From Deltaproteobacteria bacterium (GTDB lineage: Bacteria > Desulfobacterota > Deferrisomatia > Deferrisomatales > BM512): DNA of 64,000 nucleotides. Below, one piece after another: positions 1 through 7,870 of this stretch. Made by a program: the position numbers and the translations under genes. Within the stretch, counting starts at the first letter, position 1, and every line of letters begins with the position of its first letter. The DNA lies in contig PKTT01000003.1 in NCBI GenBank assembly GCA_002869015.1, positions 1 through 64,000 of the forward strand. The letters run 5' to 3'. The notes below the pieces were generated by a model that made no database searches, was not told the DNA's origin, and saw only the letters and a program-made list of their open reading frames with translations.

Positions 1-69
1 GACCCCAACTTCTGCACCGGCTGTTCCGTTTGCGCCCAGGTGTGTAAGTTCGATGCCATCGTAAAATAG
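1..69 (+). CDS. iorA: Indolepyruvate ferredoxin oxidoreductase alpha subunit, C-terminal ferredoxin end (partial)
   Basis: Frame 1 reads DPNFCTGCSVCAQVCKFDAIVK then stop: a CxxCxxCxxxC 4Fe-4S motif directly upstream of iorB. Confidence 0.75.
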   Translation, partial: DPNFCTGCSVCAQVCKFDAIVK

Positions 70-103
70 CGCGAGAAACGGAAAGTTAAAGGAGAATATA
101 GAT

Positions 104-679
104 ATGAAGACAATAAATATCCTGCTCGCCGGTGTCGGGGGACAAGGGGTGCTCCTCGCCTCCAAAATTCTCTCCGAAGCGGCTTTGGTACAAGGCCTCG
201 ATATAAAGCAGAGCGAAGTTCACGGCATGAGCCAGCGCGGCGGGTCGGTTGTCAGCCATGTGCGCATCGGAGACAAGGTCCACTCTCCGCTTGTGCCCGA
301 TGGCTCCTGCGATATCCTAGTAGGGTTCGAGCCGCTGGAGGGCCTTCGCCACTCCCACAATGTTGCCGCTGACGGAACCCTCATCTATGCGCTGGACCGC
401 ATCAACCCCTCCACCGTTTCGGCCGGCTTTGCCGAATATCCGGCGGATACCGAGGAACAGTTAAAAGCGTTGCCAATAAAGACGATTGGTGTCCCCGCGG
501 CCAAATACGCAGAAGAAGCCGGTACACGCAGAGCTGCAAATGTGGTATTGGTAGGGGTGATGTCAAATTTGTTTGATTTTAAAACGGATGTTTGGGAAAA
601 GGCTCTAAAGGCGTCTGTCCCGGCGAAGGTGCTCGATACCAATATTAAAGCCTTCGAGCTGGGTAAGAAGCATATATAA
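104..679 (+). CDS. iorB: Indolepyruvate ferredoxin oxidoreductase beta subunit
   Basis: 191 aa; MKTINILLAGVGGQGVLLASKILSEAA and SQRGGSVVSHVRIG are typical of the 2-oxoacid oxidoreductase gamma-type domain (IorB). Confidence 0.88.
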   Translation: MKTINILLAGVGGQGVLLASKILSEAALVQGLDIKQSEVHGMSQRGGSVVSHVRIGDKVHSPLVPDGSCDILVGFEPLEGLRHSHNVAADGTLIYALDRINPSTVSAGFAEYPADTEEQLKALPIKTIGVPAAKYAEEAGTRRAANVVLVGVMSNLFDFKTDVWEKALKASVPAKVLDTNIKAFELGKKHI

Positions 680-713
680 ACCCCGTTTTACACCCAACAA
701 GAGGAGCACAACG

Positions 714-1772
714 ATGAAACAGATTAAAAGGATGGTAATCCTGGTTGCCCTGCTGGCGATGGCGCTGGTACCGGCTCTGGGCTTTGCAGCCTCCCCCGCC
801 GAGATGCTGGCGGCATGGAAGCCCAAATTCGACCCCTCCGGGGCAAAGTACGTTATGAAGGTTTCAAACGTATCTCACCCCGTGCTTGAGGGCGTCGGCG
901 CAGGATACAGGATTCGCGACCGTCTCTGGGAAGAGACCAACGGACAGATTTACTTCGATTACTACCCCCTCTCACAGCTTGGCGGTGAGGTGGAAGTTTT
1001 GAACCAGCTCATGATGGGCTCCGTTCAGGGGATGCTCTGCTCCTCCGTCGCAGCGGCCAACCTTGGCCCCAAGCTCGGCGTCGTCAACCTCCCCTTTCTG
1101 GTCAACTCCTTTGATAAGCTTGACAAGTTCGTCAGCGACAAAGAGATCTTTCAGCCCTTCCTCGATGGCGCGCTTGATAAGGGCGTAATGGCCGTTGACA
1201 TCACCGGCTACGGCAACTACGGCTGGGCTACGACCTCCCCCGTCAAAACTATCGCTGACGCCAAGACCCTCAAGTTCCGCATCGCAGAGGCTCCCGTCAA
1301 CAAGAGCCTTTACGCAGCCTGGGGCCTAAACCCGGTTGTTATGCCCTGGCCGGACGTACCCGTCGCCCTCAAGCAGGGCGTTATAGATGGCCTCGACCAC
1401 ACCCCGATGGTCTGCAATATCACCAAGAAGTTTGAGGTGGCGAAGTACTTCACGCAGATCAACTACGCTCAGGGCCTCTTCATCCACCTGGTCAACAAGG
1501 CTTGGTTCGACTCTCTTCCCGCAGACCTCCAGAAGACCCTTGTCAAGGTCATCCAGGAAGAGTGCGCAAATACCCGCGAGCTGACCCGCAAGCAGGAGGA
1601 CGAGCAGATCGCCAAGGCCAAGGCCGCCGGTATCGAATTCTTCACGCTCCCAGAGGCTGACATGGCTACCCTTAGGAAAGAGGGCGCCACGGTCATAAAA
1701 GAGTGGGAGAAGGAAATCGGCGCCGACTACCTGAAGAAGGTTGAGGAAGCACTGGACTACAAGGCAATGTAA
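714..1772 (+). CDS. dctP: TRAP transporter periplasmic solute-binding protein, DctP family
   Basis: Signal peptide, 352 aa, DctP-like body (NVSHPVLEGVGAGYRIRDRLWEETNGQ); followed by DctQ and DctM. Confidence 0.88.
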   Translation: MKQIKRMVILVALLAMALVPALGFAASPAEMLAAWKPKFDPSGAKYVMKVSNVSHPVLEGVGAGYRIRDRLWEETNGQIYFDYYPLSQLGGEVEVLNQLMMGSVQGMLCSSVAAANLGPKLGVVNLPFLVNSFDKLDKFVSDKEIFQPFLDGALDKGVMAVDITGYGNYGWATTSPVKTIADAKTLKFRIAEAPVNKSLYAAWGLNPVVMPWPDVPVALKQGVIDGLDHTPMVCNITKKFEVAKYFTQINYAQGLFIHLVNKAWFDSLPADLQKTLVKVIQEECANTRELTRKQEDEQIAKAKAAGIEFFTLPEADMATLRKEGATVIKEWEKEIGADYLKKVEEALDYKAM

Positions 1773-1788
1773 TTTAAGCGCTACAGTC

Positions 1789-1818
1789 AAACCGGGGGCA
1801 AGAGATTGCCCCCGGTTT
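1789..1818 (+). terminator. Intercistronic hairpin between dctP and dctQ (attenuator or RNA-stabilising stem)
   Basis: Perfect 12-bp stem AAACCGGGGGCA / TGCCCCCGGTTT with 6-nt loop AGAGAT. Confidence 0.6.
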
Positions 1819-1840
1819 ACCTTTATTATGGGAACAGACG

Positions 1841-2362
1841 ATGTTTCGTAAAGCTCTTTACTACCTTGACAAGGCCATCACCTTGTTTGAGGAATGGACG
1901 CTCTTTTTGACGGTGTCGGCAGCACTTGTCACCCTCTTCGTGAGCGTCGCTATGCGTTTCGGCGCAAGGTACGGCATAACCTCAACCCTGGCCTGGCCCG
2001 AAGAGTTCGTGCGCGAGGTCATCGTCTACTCCACATTCGTGGGGTGTGTCGCCGCGGTGAAGTCACGCTCTTTAATCCGCGTTGACGCGCTGCCGAATAT
2101 AGTCAAAAGCTGGAAAAAGCCGCTGGAGATACTATCGAATATAACGATGGTCTTTTTCGCCGTTTTTATAACATGGTTCGGCGTGAAGATGGCGCTCTTT
2201 CAGTACAAAATGGGTATGAGCACAATCATCCTCAAAATACCTCAGGTATGCCTCTACTCGATTCTTCCGATAATGGGGATTGGGATGCTTTGCAGACTGT
2301 TGCAAGTGTTTTACGAGGATATAACCGGCACCAAGGTTAGCGATCTGGAAGCGGGAGGCTAA
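1841..2362 (+). CDS. dctQ: TRAP transporter small permease, DctQ family
   Basis: 173 aa, 4-TM pattern with WPEEFVREVIVYSTFVGCVAAVKSRSLIRVD. Confidence 0.87.
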   Translation: MFRKALYYLDKAITLFEEWTLFLTVSAALVTLFVSVAMRFGARYGITSTLAWPEEFVREVIVYSTFVGCVAAVKSRSLIRVDALPNIVKSWKKPLEILSNITMVFFAVFITWFGVKMALFQYKMGMSTIILKIPQVCLYSILPIMGIGMLCRLLQVFYEDITGTKVSDLEAGG

Positions 2363-2368
2363 CGGCAC

Positions 2369-3682
2369 ATGGATACATCAATATTCTTTGCCCTTGGGCT
2401 TTTGCTCATTTTCCTCGCGCTGACAGTGCCGGTCTATCTGGCGCTATTCGCCACCGGCGTTCTTGGGTTGGTTTTCCTCTCCAACTCGATGCTCCCCTTC
2501 GATGTTCAGGCTTTGCAGCTTGTAGACGCCTTCTATAAGAGTATGGACAAATTCCCCCTTGTGGTGGTGCTATTCTTCATACTCTGCGGGAACATAATGA
2601 CCTCTGGGACAATCGTGGACAAGCTTATCAAGGTCGCCAAAGCGGTCGTAGGCTTCTTCCCCGGCGGGCTCGGCATGGCTGGAATTCTCGCTTGCGGGCT
2701 TTTCGGCGCGATCTCCGGCTCCACGGTCGCAACGGTCGTCGCTATCGGCAGCTTCATGATCCCCGCGCTCGTTGCAGAGGGCTACGATGAGAAGTACGCG
2801 GTTGGCGTTATGACGACCTCGCCGATTCTCGGCATCGTTATCCCGCCCTCCATCTCGATGATCCTCTACGCGATGATAACCAACGATTCGCTTGAAGCGC
2901 TCTTCATGACGGGCTTTGTTCCCGGCGTCCTTATCATCCTCAGCTTTTGCATCTACACCTACGTTGTCTGTAAGCGCGGCGGCATGAAGATGCAGAAGAT
3001 TATCCCCTTCGCCGAGTTCGTAAAGATAATGAAGGAGGGGATGTGGGCGCTGCTCCTGCCGATACTTATCTTCGGGGGCATCTTTTCAGGCGTCTTTACG
3101 GCGAATGAGGCTGCGGTAATAGCATGCGTCTACGCTTTCATCGTGGAGATATTCATCCACAAGGACATGACCTTCAGGCAGGCAAAGAAGGTTATCGTCT
3201 CCTCCGCGGTTACCTCCGCGACGCTGCTGATAATTGTTGCGGGCGCGACGGTCTTCGGAAAGTACCTTACGGTTGAGCGTATACCCGAGATGTTAACTGA
3301 GGCGGTAACCGCCTCAATAAGCTCGAAGGTAATGTTCCTCCTTGTTATGAACATCTTCCTTTTGATCGTCGGCATGTTCATGGACATCATCAGCGCGACG
3401 ATGATCCTGACGCCTGTATTTTTGCCGATGCTCTACCAGTTCGAGATAAATACCCTGCATTTCGGGCTTCTGATGACAATAAACCTTGGTATCGGCTACG
3501 TCACTCCTCCCATGGGGGTCAGCCTCTACATAACTGGAGCGGTGGCGGACAGGGACCTGATCTATGTTACCAAGGCTGTTGCGCCGTTTATCTTTATTCA
3601 GCTCGCAATCCTGGCCATCCTCACCTACTGGCCCGACGTGGTCCTCTTTCTTCCGAGGATTTTTTACCCGGGCGCGTTCTAG
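2369..3682 (+). CDS. dctM: TRAP transporter large permease, DctM family
   Basis: 437 aa polytopic protein; AISGSTVATVVAIGSFMIPALVAEGYDEKYAVGVMTTSPILGIVIPPS motif. Confidence 0.92.
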   Translation: MDTSIFFALGLLLIFLALTVPVYLALFATGVLGLVFLSNSMLPFDVQALQLVDAFYKSMDKFPLVVVLFFILCGNIMTSGTIVDKLIKVAKAVVGFFPGGLGMAGILACGLFGAISGSTVATVVAIGSFMIPALVAEGYDEKYAVGVMTTSPILGIVIPPSISMILYAMITNDSLEALFMTGFVPGVLIILSFCIYTYVVCKRGGMKMQKIIPFAEFVKIMKEGMWALLLPILIFGGIFSGVFTANEAAVIACVYAFIVEIFIHKDMTFRQAKKVIVSSAVTSATLLIIVAGATVFGKYLTVERIPEMLTEAVTASISSKVMFLLVMNIFLLIVGMFMDIISATMILTPVFLPMLYQFEINTLHFGLLMTINLGIGYVTPPMGVSLYITGAVADRDLIYVTKAVAPFIFIQLAILAILTYWPDVVLFLPRIFYPGAF

Positions 3683-3706
3683 CCGCCTTAACTTGAGGAG
3701 AGCTAC

Positions 3707-4555
3707 ATGCCTATGTCTGTAAAGATTTTGGTGCCGGTAGAGGATACTGAGGTGAGCAAGGCCGCTGAGGACGCATGCGCCTGCCTGGCAAAGTTTGTCG
3801 GAGCGGAGGTGACGCTCTTTCACACCACCGACATAAGCGGGGTGCAATATAAGAACCTCACGGAGACCCTCCTGGATTCTATACGCGTCAGCGCGAGAAG
3901 CACCGCCCACCGCTATCTAACAGCCCGCTCGGAGGCGATGGCGGCGCGCAGCGGGGTCCTCCCGAGAATTGTCTCGATGGAGGGGGAGCCCGCCGAGTGC
4001 GTAATCAGGGAGGCCAAACGGGGATATGATTTAGTGGTTATGGGAACTGAGGTTCATAGCGATCTCCGCTACATGTTTCTCGGCTCCGTTTCCAGCTCTC
4101 TCATCAAAGAGTCGCCGATTCCCGTGGTCGTTATAAAGAAAAACGGCCCAAATCTTTCGCAGTGCATTGATGGCAAGCCGGTAAAGGCGCTGGTTGCCGT
4201 TGATGACTCCAACGCCTCCAGAAGGTGCGTCGAGGCGCTAGCGAGGTTGGCGATACCCAATGCCTTCGATATCTCCCTGGTTCATGTAATGTCCAAGGAG
4301 TTCCCCACCTCCAAAGACCCGGAGGCTACGCTGGACCGTAATGAAAAGCGGTTGACTCTCGCGGGGTATACCCCGGATACTATCCTCGCCGAGGGCGACC
4401 CCGGCAAGGTCATCGCAGAGATTTGCGAAGTGGAGGGGTTTGAGATGGTCATCGCAGGTAAATCCAGGGGCAACGAGCTCCGGGAAACCCCGGCGATGGC
4501 CGTGGGACACTACCTCTTTCACCACTCCAAGGCCCACCAGATGATAGTCCCATGA
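3707..4555 (+). CDS. Tandem-domain universal stress protein (UspA family)
   Basis: 282 aa, two Usp-like halves (VKILVPVEDTEVSKAAEDA ... LVVMGTEVHSDLRYMFLGSVSSSLI ... VKALVAVDDSNASRRCVEAL). Confidence 0.87.
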   Translation: MPMSVKILVPVEDTEVSKAAEDACACLAKFVGAEVTLFHTTDISGVQYKNLTETLLDSIRVSARSTAHRYLTARSEAMAARSGVLPRIVSMEGEPAECVIREAKRGYDLVVMGTEVHSDLRYMFLGSVSSSLIKESPIPVVVIKKNGPNLSQCIDGKPVKALVAVDDSNASRRCVEALARLAIPNAFDISLVHVMSKEFPTSKDPEATLDRNEKRLTLAGYTPDTILAEGDPGKVIAEICEVEGFEMVIAGKSRGNELRETPAMAVGHYLFHHSKAHQMIVP

Positions 4556-4584
4556 TGGCGATCTGAGGGACAGCCGGAGAGATT

Positions 4585-4623
4585 CCGCGCTCCTTGAGGT
4601 CACCGGGAGCGCGGTTTTTATTT
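4585..4623 (+). terminator. Rho-independent terminator or attenuator-like hairpin just before the sigma-54 activator start
   Basis: CCGCGCTCC-N12-GGAGCGCGG followed by TTTTTATTT; the ATG at 4624 follows immediately. Confidence 0.7.
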
Positions 4624-6048
4624 ATGGACAACTTTTCAAAACTTACCGAGATACTAGCCGAGGCGATTGGCCCTTACGGTCTCCATGAGACGACCGTTGA
4701 GGCGATAGAGCACCTTGTTGATAACCGTTACGAGGGGCTTATCATTGTCGATGTGAATGGCCGCGTCGTCTACATGAACCGGGAGAATGAAAAGTTCCTT
4801 GGGCTGCCGAGGGGAGGGGCCAAGGGGCGGCACATTACAGAGCTGATACCGTCCAGCCGGCTGCACATCGTCTGCCGTGAGGGCAAAGCGGAGGTTGCGC
4901 AGATTCAGGAGGTTGACGGCGTTCTCAAGGTCTCCTCAAGAATCCCCATACGGAAGGATGGCAAGGTGATTGGCGCCATGGGCTCAATCATCTTCCATGA
5001 CGTAAAGGAGGTGGACAAGCTCTCGCGCCGGGTTAAAGTCCTTGAAGACCAAGTCGCGGTATACCAAAAGCGCCTCAAAGCAGTGCCCCAGCGTCAGCGC
5101 TATACATTTGAGAATATCCTAGGCGTAAGCGAGGCGATGCGCCGCACCACCTCCTTGGCGAAGCAGCTCTCCGCCTCCGGGGCGGATGTCCTTATCAGCG
5201 GGGAGACCGGCACCGGCAAGGAGCTCTTCGCCCACGCGATCCACAACGACAGCAACCGAGGTAATGGACCCTTCGTAAGGCTGAACTGTACGACGATCCC
5301 CCGCGAGCTAGCCGACAGCGAACTCTTCGGCTATGAGCCGGGGTCATTCTCAGGAGCCAAGCGAGAGGGGCAGGTGGGTAAGTTCGAGCAGGCCCACGGC
5401 GGAACAATCTTTCTCGATGAGATTGGCGACCTGCCCCTTGAAATCCAGGGTAAGCTCCTTCGCGTCCTTCAGGAGCGAGAGGTTGAGAGGATTGGAGGCA
5501 GCTCAATAAGATATGTTGACTTCCGCCTTATCGCCGCATCAAATATAGACTTGAAAGAGCTTACGGAGCAGGGCAAGTTTAGATTGGACCTCTACTTTAG
5601 GCTCTCCAAAATGCTCCTGCATATCCCCCCGTTGAGGGAACGCCCGGATGATATCCCCCTCTACGTCCGTCACTTCCTCGATACCCGCTTTACCTTTGAG
5701 GGGCGCCAGAGAGAGATAGCGCCGGAGGCAATGGACGCGCTCACACGTTACAGCTGGCCCGGCAATGCGCGTGAGCTTATGAACGTCATTGAGCGCGTGG
5801 CCTGGAACGCTAAGGGGCCCGAGATAAGCCTTGAAGATCTGCCGGCCGTAGTCCTTACCAACCAGAGTAAGCCCCACTCTCAAGAGGCGCCGCTTTCATT
5901 GGCGGAGACAGTGGAAGCTGCCGAACGCGACCTCATAACCCGCGTCCTTACCCTCACTGGAGGCAACAAAAAGCGAGCTGCCTCTATACTCGGAATCCAC
6001 CGAACCACCCTCTACGAGAAACTTTCAAAATACGGCCTCCTTCAGTGA
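4624..6048 (+). CDS. PAS-domain sigma-54-dependent transcriptional activator with Fis-type HTH
   Basis: PAS region (YEGLIIVDVNGRVVYMNRENEKFLGLPRGGAKGRHITELIP), Walker A GETGTGKE, GSFSGA loop, C-terminal GNKKRAASILGIHRTTLYEKLSKYG. Track start 4594 lies inside a hairpin, so ATG 4624 is preferred. Confidence 0.92.
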   Translation: MDNFSKLTEILAEAIGPYGLHETTVEAIEHLVDNRYEGLIIVDVNGRVVYMNRENEKFLGLPRGGAKGRHITELIPSSRLHIVCREGKAEVAQIQEVDGVLKVSSRIPIRKDGKVIGAMGSIIFHDVKEVDKLSRRVKVLEDQVAVYQKRLKAVPQRQRYTFENILGVSEAMRRTTSLAKQLSASGADVLISGETGTGKELFAHAIHNDSNRGNGPFVRLNCTTIPRELADSELFGYEPGSFSGAKREGQVGKFEQAHGGTIFLDEIGDLPLEIQGKLLRVLQEREVERIGGSSIRYVDFRLIAASNIDLKELTEQGKFRLDLYFRLSKMLLHIPPLRERPDDIPLYVRHFLDTRFTFEGRQREIAPEAMDALTRYSWPGNARELMNVIERVAWNAKGPEISLEDLPAVVLTNQSKPHSQEAPLSLAETVEAAERDLITRVLTLTGGNKKRAASILGIHRTTLYEKLSKYGLLQ

Positions 6049-6070
6049 AATAGCCCTTTTAGGTCAGCGG

Positions 6071-6088
6071 TGTAGCATATGCGGTACA
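6071..6088. promoter_or_regulatory. Candidate upstream activator site 1 (TGTAGC-N6-GGTACA)
   Basis: 18-bp dyad with one mismatch relative to TGTAGC-N6-GCTACA. Confidence 0.55.
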
Positions 6089-6106
6089 TGTAGTGAAAAT
6101 GCTACA
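6089..6106. promoter_or_regulatory. Candidate upstream activator site 2 (TGTAGT-N6-GCTACA)
   Basis: 18-bp dyad with one mismatch, directly abutting site 1. Confidence 0.55.
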
Positions 6107-6137
6107 CGTTTGCTATAACCCCACGCCCCATGGGCTT

Positions 6138-6161
6138 TGTAGCCTTGTGAAGCAAGGTACA
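6138..6161. promoter_or_regulatory. Variant half-site pair (TGTAGC-N12-GGTACA) in the same array
   Basis: Same half-sites as the 18-bp dyads but 12-nt spacing; inner CTTG/CAAG is also symmetric. Confidence 0.35.
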
Positions 6162-6169
6162 GCTTGGCG

Positions 6170-6187
6170 TGTAGCGTTATCGCTACA
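6170..6187. promoter_or_regulatory. Candidate upstream activator site 3 (TGTAGC-GTTATC-GCTACA)
   Basis: Perfect inverted repeat GTGTAGCG-TTAT-CGCTACAC (6169-6188), about 85 bp upstream of the -24/-12 element. Confidence 0.65.
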
Positions 6188-6271
6188 CTTATCTGGTCGA
6201 ATTGATTGACCAGGTTCCTTGTTCGCCTGTAAGTATCTAATAATACAGCTAAAAATATTATAAAACAATGG

Positions 6272-6287
6272 TGGCACGCCTCTTGCT
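6272..6287 (+). promoter_or_regulatory. Sigma-54 (-24/-12) promoter
   Basis: TGGCACG-CCTC-TTGCT matches the TGGCACG-N4-TTGCW consensus; downstream of a sigma-54 activator gene. Confidence 0.9.
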
Positions 6288-6335
6288 ATGTTAAGTCGGC
6301 TCACAATCAATGGGCGGCAGGCCCAAGTGGAGACG

Positions 6336-6473
6336 ATGATGACGGAAGCATTCGGCATACTTTTCGGGGGCATAGTTAGCGTCTTTTGCGGGATGGCGCT
6401 GCTTTACATTTCGATTAAGGTTACCGGCAAAGCTGTAGCCAAAGTAACGAGCGGGGAGAAATCCGATGGATAA
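6336..6473 (+). CDS. Short OadG/GcdD-like membrane subunit of a Na+-translocating decarboxylase
   Basis: About 45 aa with one TM (AFGILFGGIVSVFCGMALLYISIKVTGKAV), immediately 5-prime of an OadB-type gene; start moved to ATG 6336, downstream of the predicted TSS. Confidence 0.6.
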   Translation: MMTEAFGILFGGIVSVFCGMALLYISIKVTGKAVAKVTSGEKSDG

Positions 6474-7596
6474 CAGCATAGTCTCCTCACTCACTTCGGT
6501 TTTTACAAGCAGCGGCTTCACCGCTGTGACATGGCAGGGCTGTGTGATGTGGGCGCTGGCGCTTGGACTTCTCTACCTCGCAATCAAGAAAAAATTCGAG
6601 CCGCTCCTCCTTTTGCCGATAGCTTTCGGTATTATATCGGCCAATTTACCCATGACCGGCCTGATGGAGCCGGGTCACGGCCTGCTTTGGCAGTTTTACG
6701 CCTATGGCATAAAGAGCGAGGTTATCCCCCCGATTATTTTTCTGGGGCTTGGCGCCCTTACGGATTTCGGCCCGATGCTCAGTCAGCCAAGGCTCATATT
6801 TTTGGGCGCCGGGGCACAGGTTGGCGTCTTCGTAACGTTCTTTGGCGCTCACCTTATTGGGTTCAACCTCTCCGAGGCTGCGACAATAGGTATAATCGGC
6901 GGAGCTGACGGGCCGACGACAATTTTCCTCGCCACCAAACTCGCTCCCCATCTCTTAGGGACTGTTGCAGTAGCTGCATACTCCTATATGGCGCTTGTTC
7001 CGCTCATTCAGCCTCCGATTATGAAGCTGATGACCAGCGAGGATGAGCGCAAGATAAGGATGAAGCCCTCCCGTAAGGTGCACCCCGTCGAGAAGATACT
7101 TTTCCCGATAATTTCGGCGATGCTCCTCATACTGCTGATTCCGGCCTCCGCGCCCCTTATGGCGATGTTCATGCTGGGCAACCTATTCCGTGAGTCCAAG
7201 GTGGTTGAGCGCCTCGTTGAGGCCAGCCAAAATGAGCTTATGAATATCGCGACGATCTTCCTTGGTGTCTCGGTCGGCGCGACGATGAACGCCGAAAACT
7301 TTCTTACCCCCAAGGTTATATTCGTCTTCTTCCTTGGCTTGGCCGCCTTCGCCGTTTCAACTGCGAGCGGAATACTGATAGCCAAGGGGATGAATTTGTT
7401 CAGCAAAGATAAGATAAATCCTCTCCTCGGCGCAGCTGGCGTTTCGGCCGTCCCAATGGCGGCGCGTGTCGTTCACAAGGTTGGCACCGAGGCTGACAAG
7501 AGAAACTATCTCCTCATGTATGCCATGGCACCGAATATAGCCGGGGTAATCGGAACTCTCATCGCGGCGGGCGTCTTTGTCTCGCTGCTCAAATGA
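6466..7596 (+). CDS. gcdB: Sodium-ion-translocating decarboxylase beta subunit (GcdB/OadB family)
   Basis: 376 aa polytopic protein with GLGALTDFGPMLSQP and GIIGGADGPTTIFLATKLAP. Confidence 0.9.
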   Translation: MDNSIVSSLTSVFTSSGFTAVTWQGCVMWALALGLLYLAIKKKFEPLLLLPIAFGIISANLPMTGLMEPGHGLLWQFYAYGIKSEVIPPIIFLGLGALTDFGPMLSQPRLIFLGAGAQVGVFVTFFGAHLIGFNLSEAATIGIIGGADGPTTIFLATKLAPHLLGTVAVAAYSYMALVPLIQPPIMKLMTSEDERKIRMKPSRKVHPVEKILFPIISAMLLILLIPASAPLMAMFMLGNLFRESKVVERLVEASQNELMNIATIFLGVSVGATMNAENFLTPKVIFVFFLGLAAFAVSTASGILIAKGMNLFSKDKINPLLGAAGVSAVPMAARVVHKVGTEADKRNYLLMYAMAPNIAGVIGTLIAAGVFVSLLK

Positions 7597-7623
7597 CACT
7601 GATCATTGGAAAGGTAAAGAACG

Positions 7624-7839
7624 ATGGAAGAGGTACGCGCACCTATGTCTGGTAACGTCTGGAAAATCGAATGCGCCGAGGGCGACTCTGTATCCCTTGA
7701 CGACGCCGTCATCGTTATGGAGGTGATGAAGATGGAGGCTGAAGTTTTCGCCACCGCCGACGGCACCATAGCTGAAATAAAAGTAAAAGAGGGGCAGGCT
7801 GTCGAAGAGGGCGACCTGCTCATGACGATAAATCCCTAG
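7624..7839 (+). CDS. gcdC: Biotin carrier protein (decarboxylase gamma-type subunit)
   Basis: 71 aa biotinyl domain with VMEVMKMEAEV biotinylation motif. Confidence 0.88.
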   Translation: MEEVRAPMSGNVWKIECAEGDSVSLDDAVIVMEVMKMEAEVFATADGTIAEIKVKEGQAVEEGDLLMTINP

Positions 7840-7870
7840 TTCACACACTACTTTATTTAAGGAGAACGAG

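Noticed and set aside
3314-3910. 198-aa minus-strand ORF over dctM and uspA
   Set aside because: Crosses two real genes on the opposite strand; charged low-complexity translation
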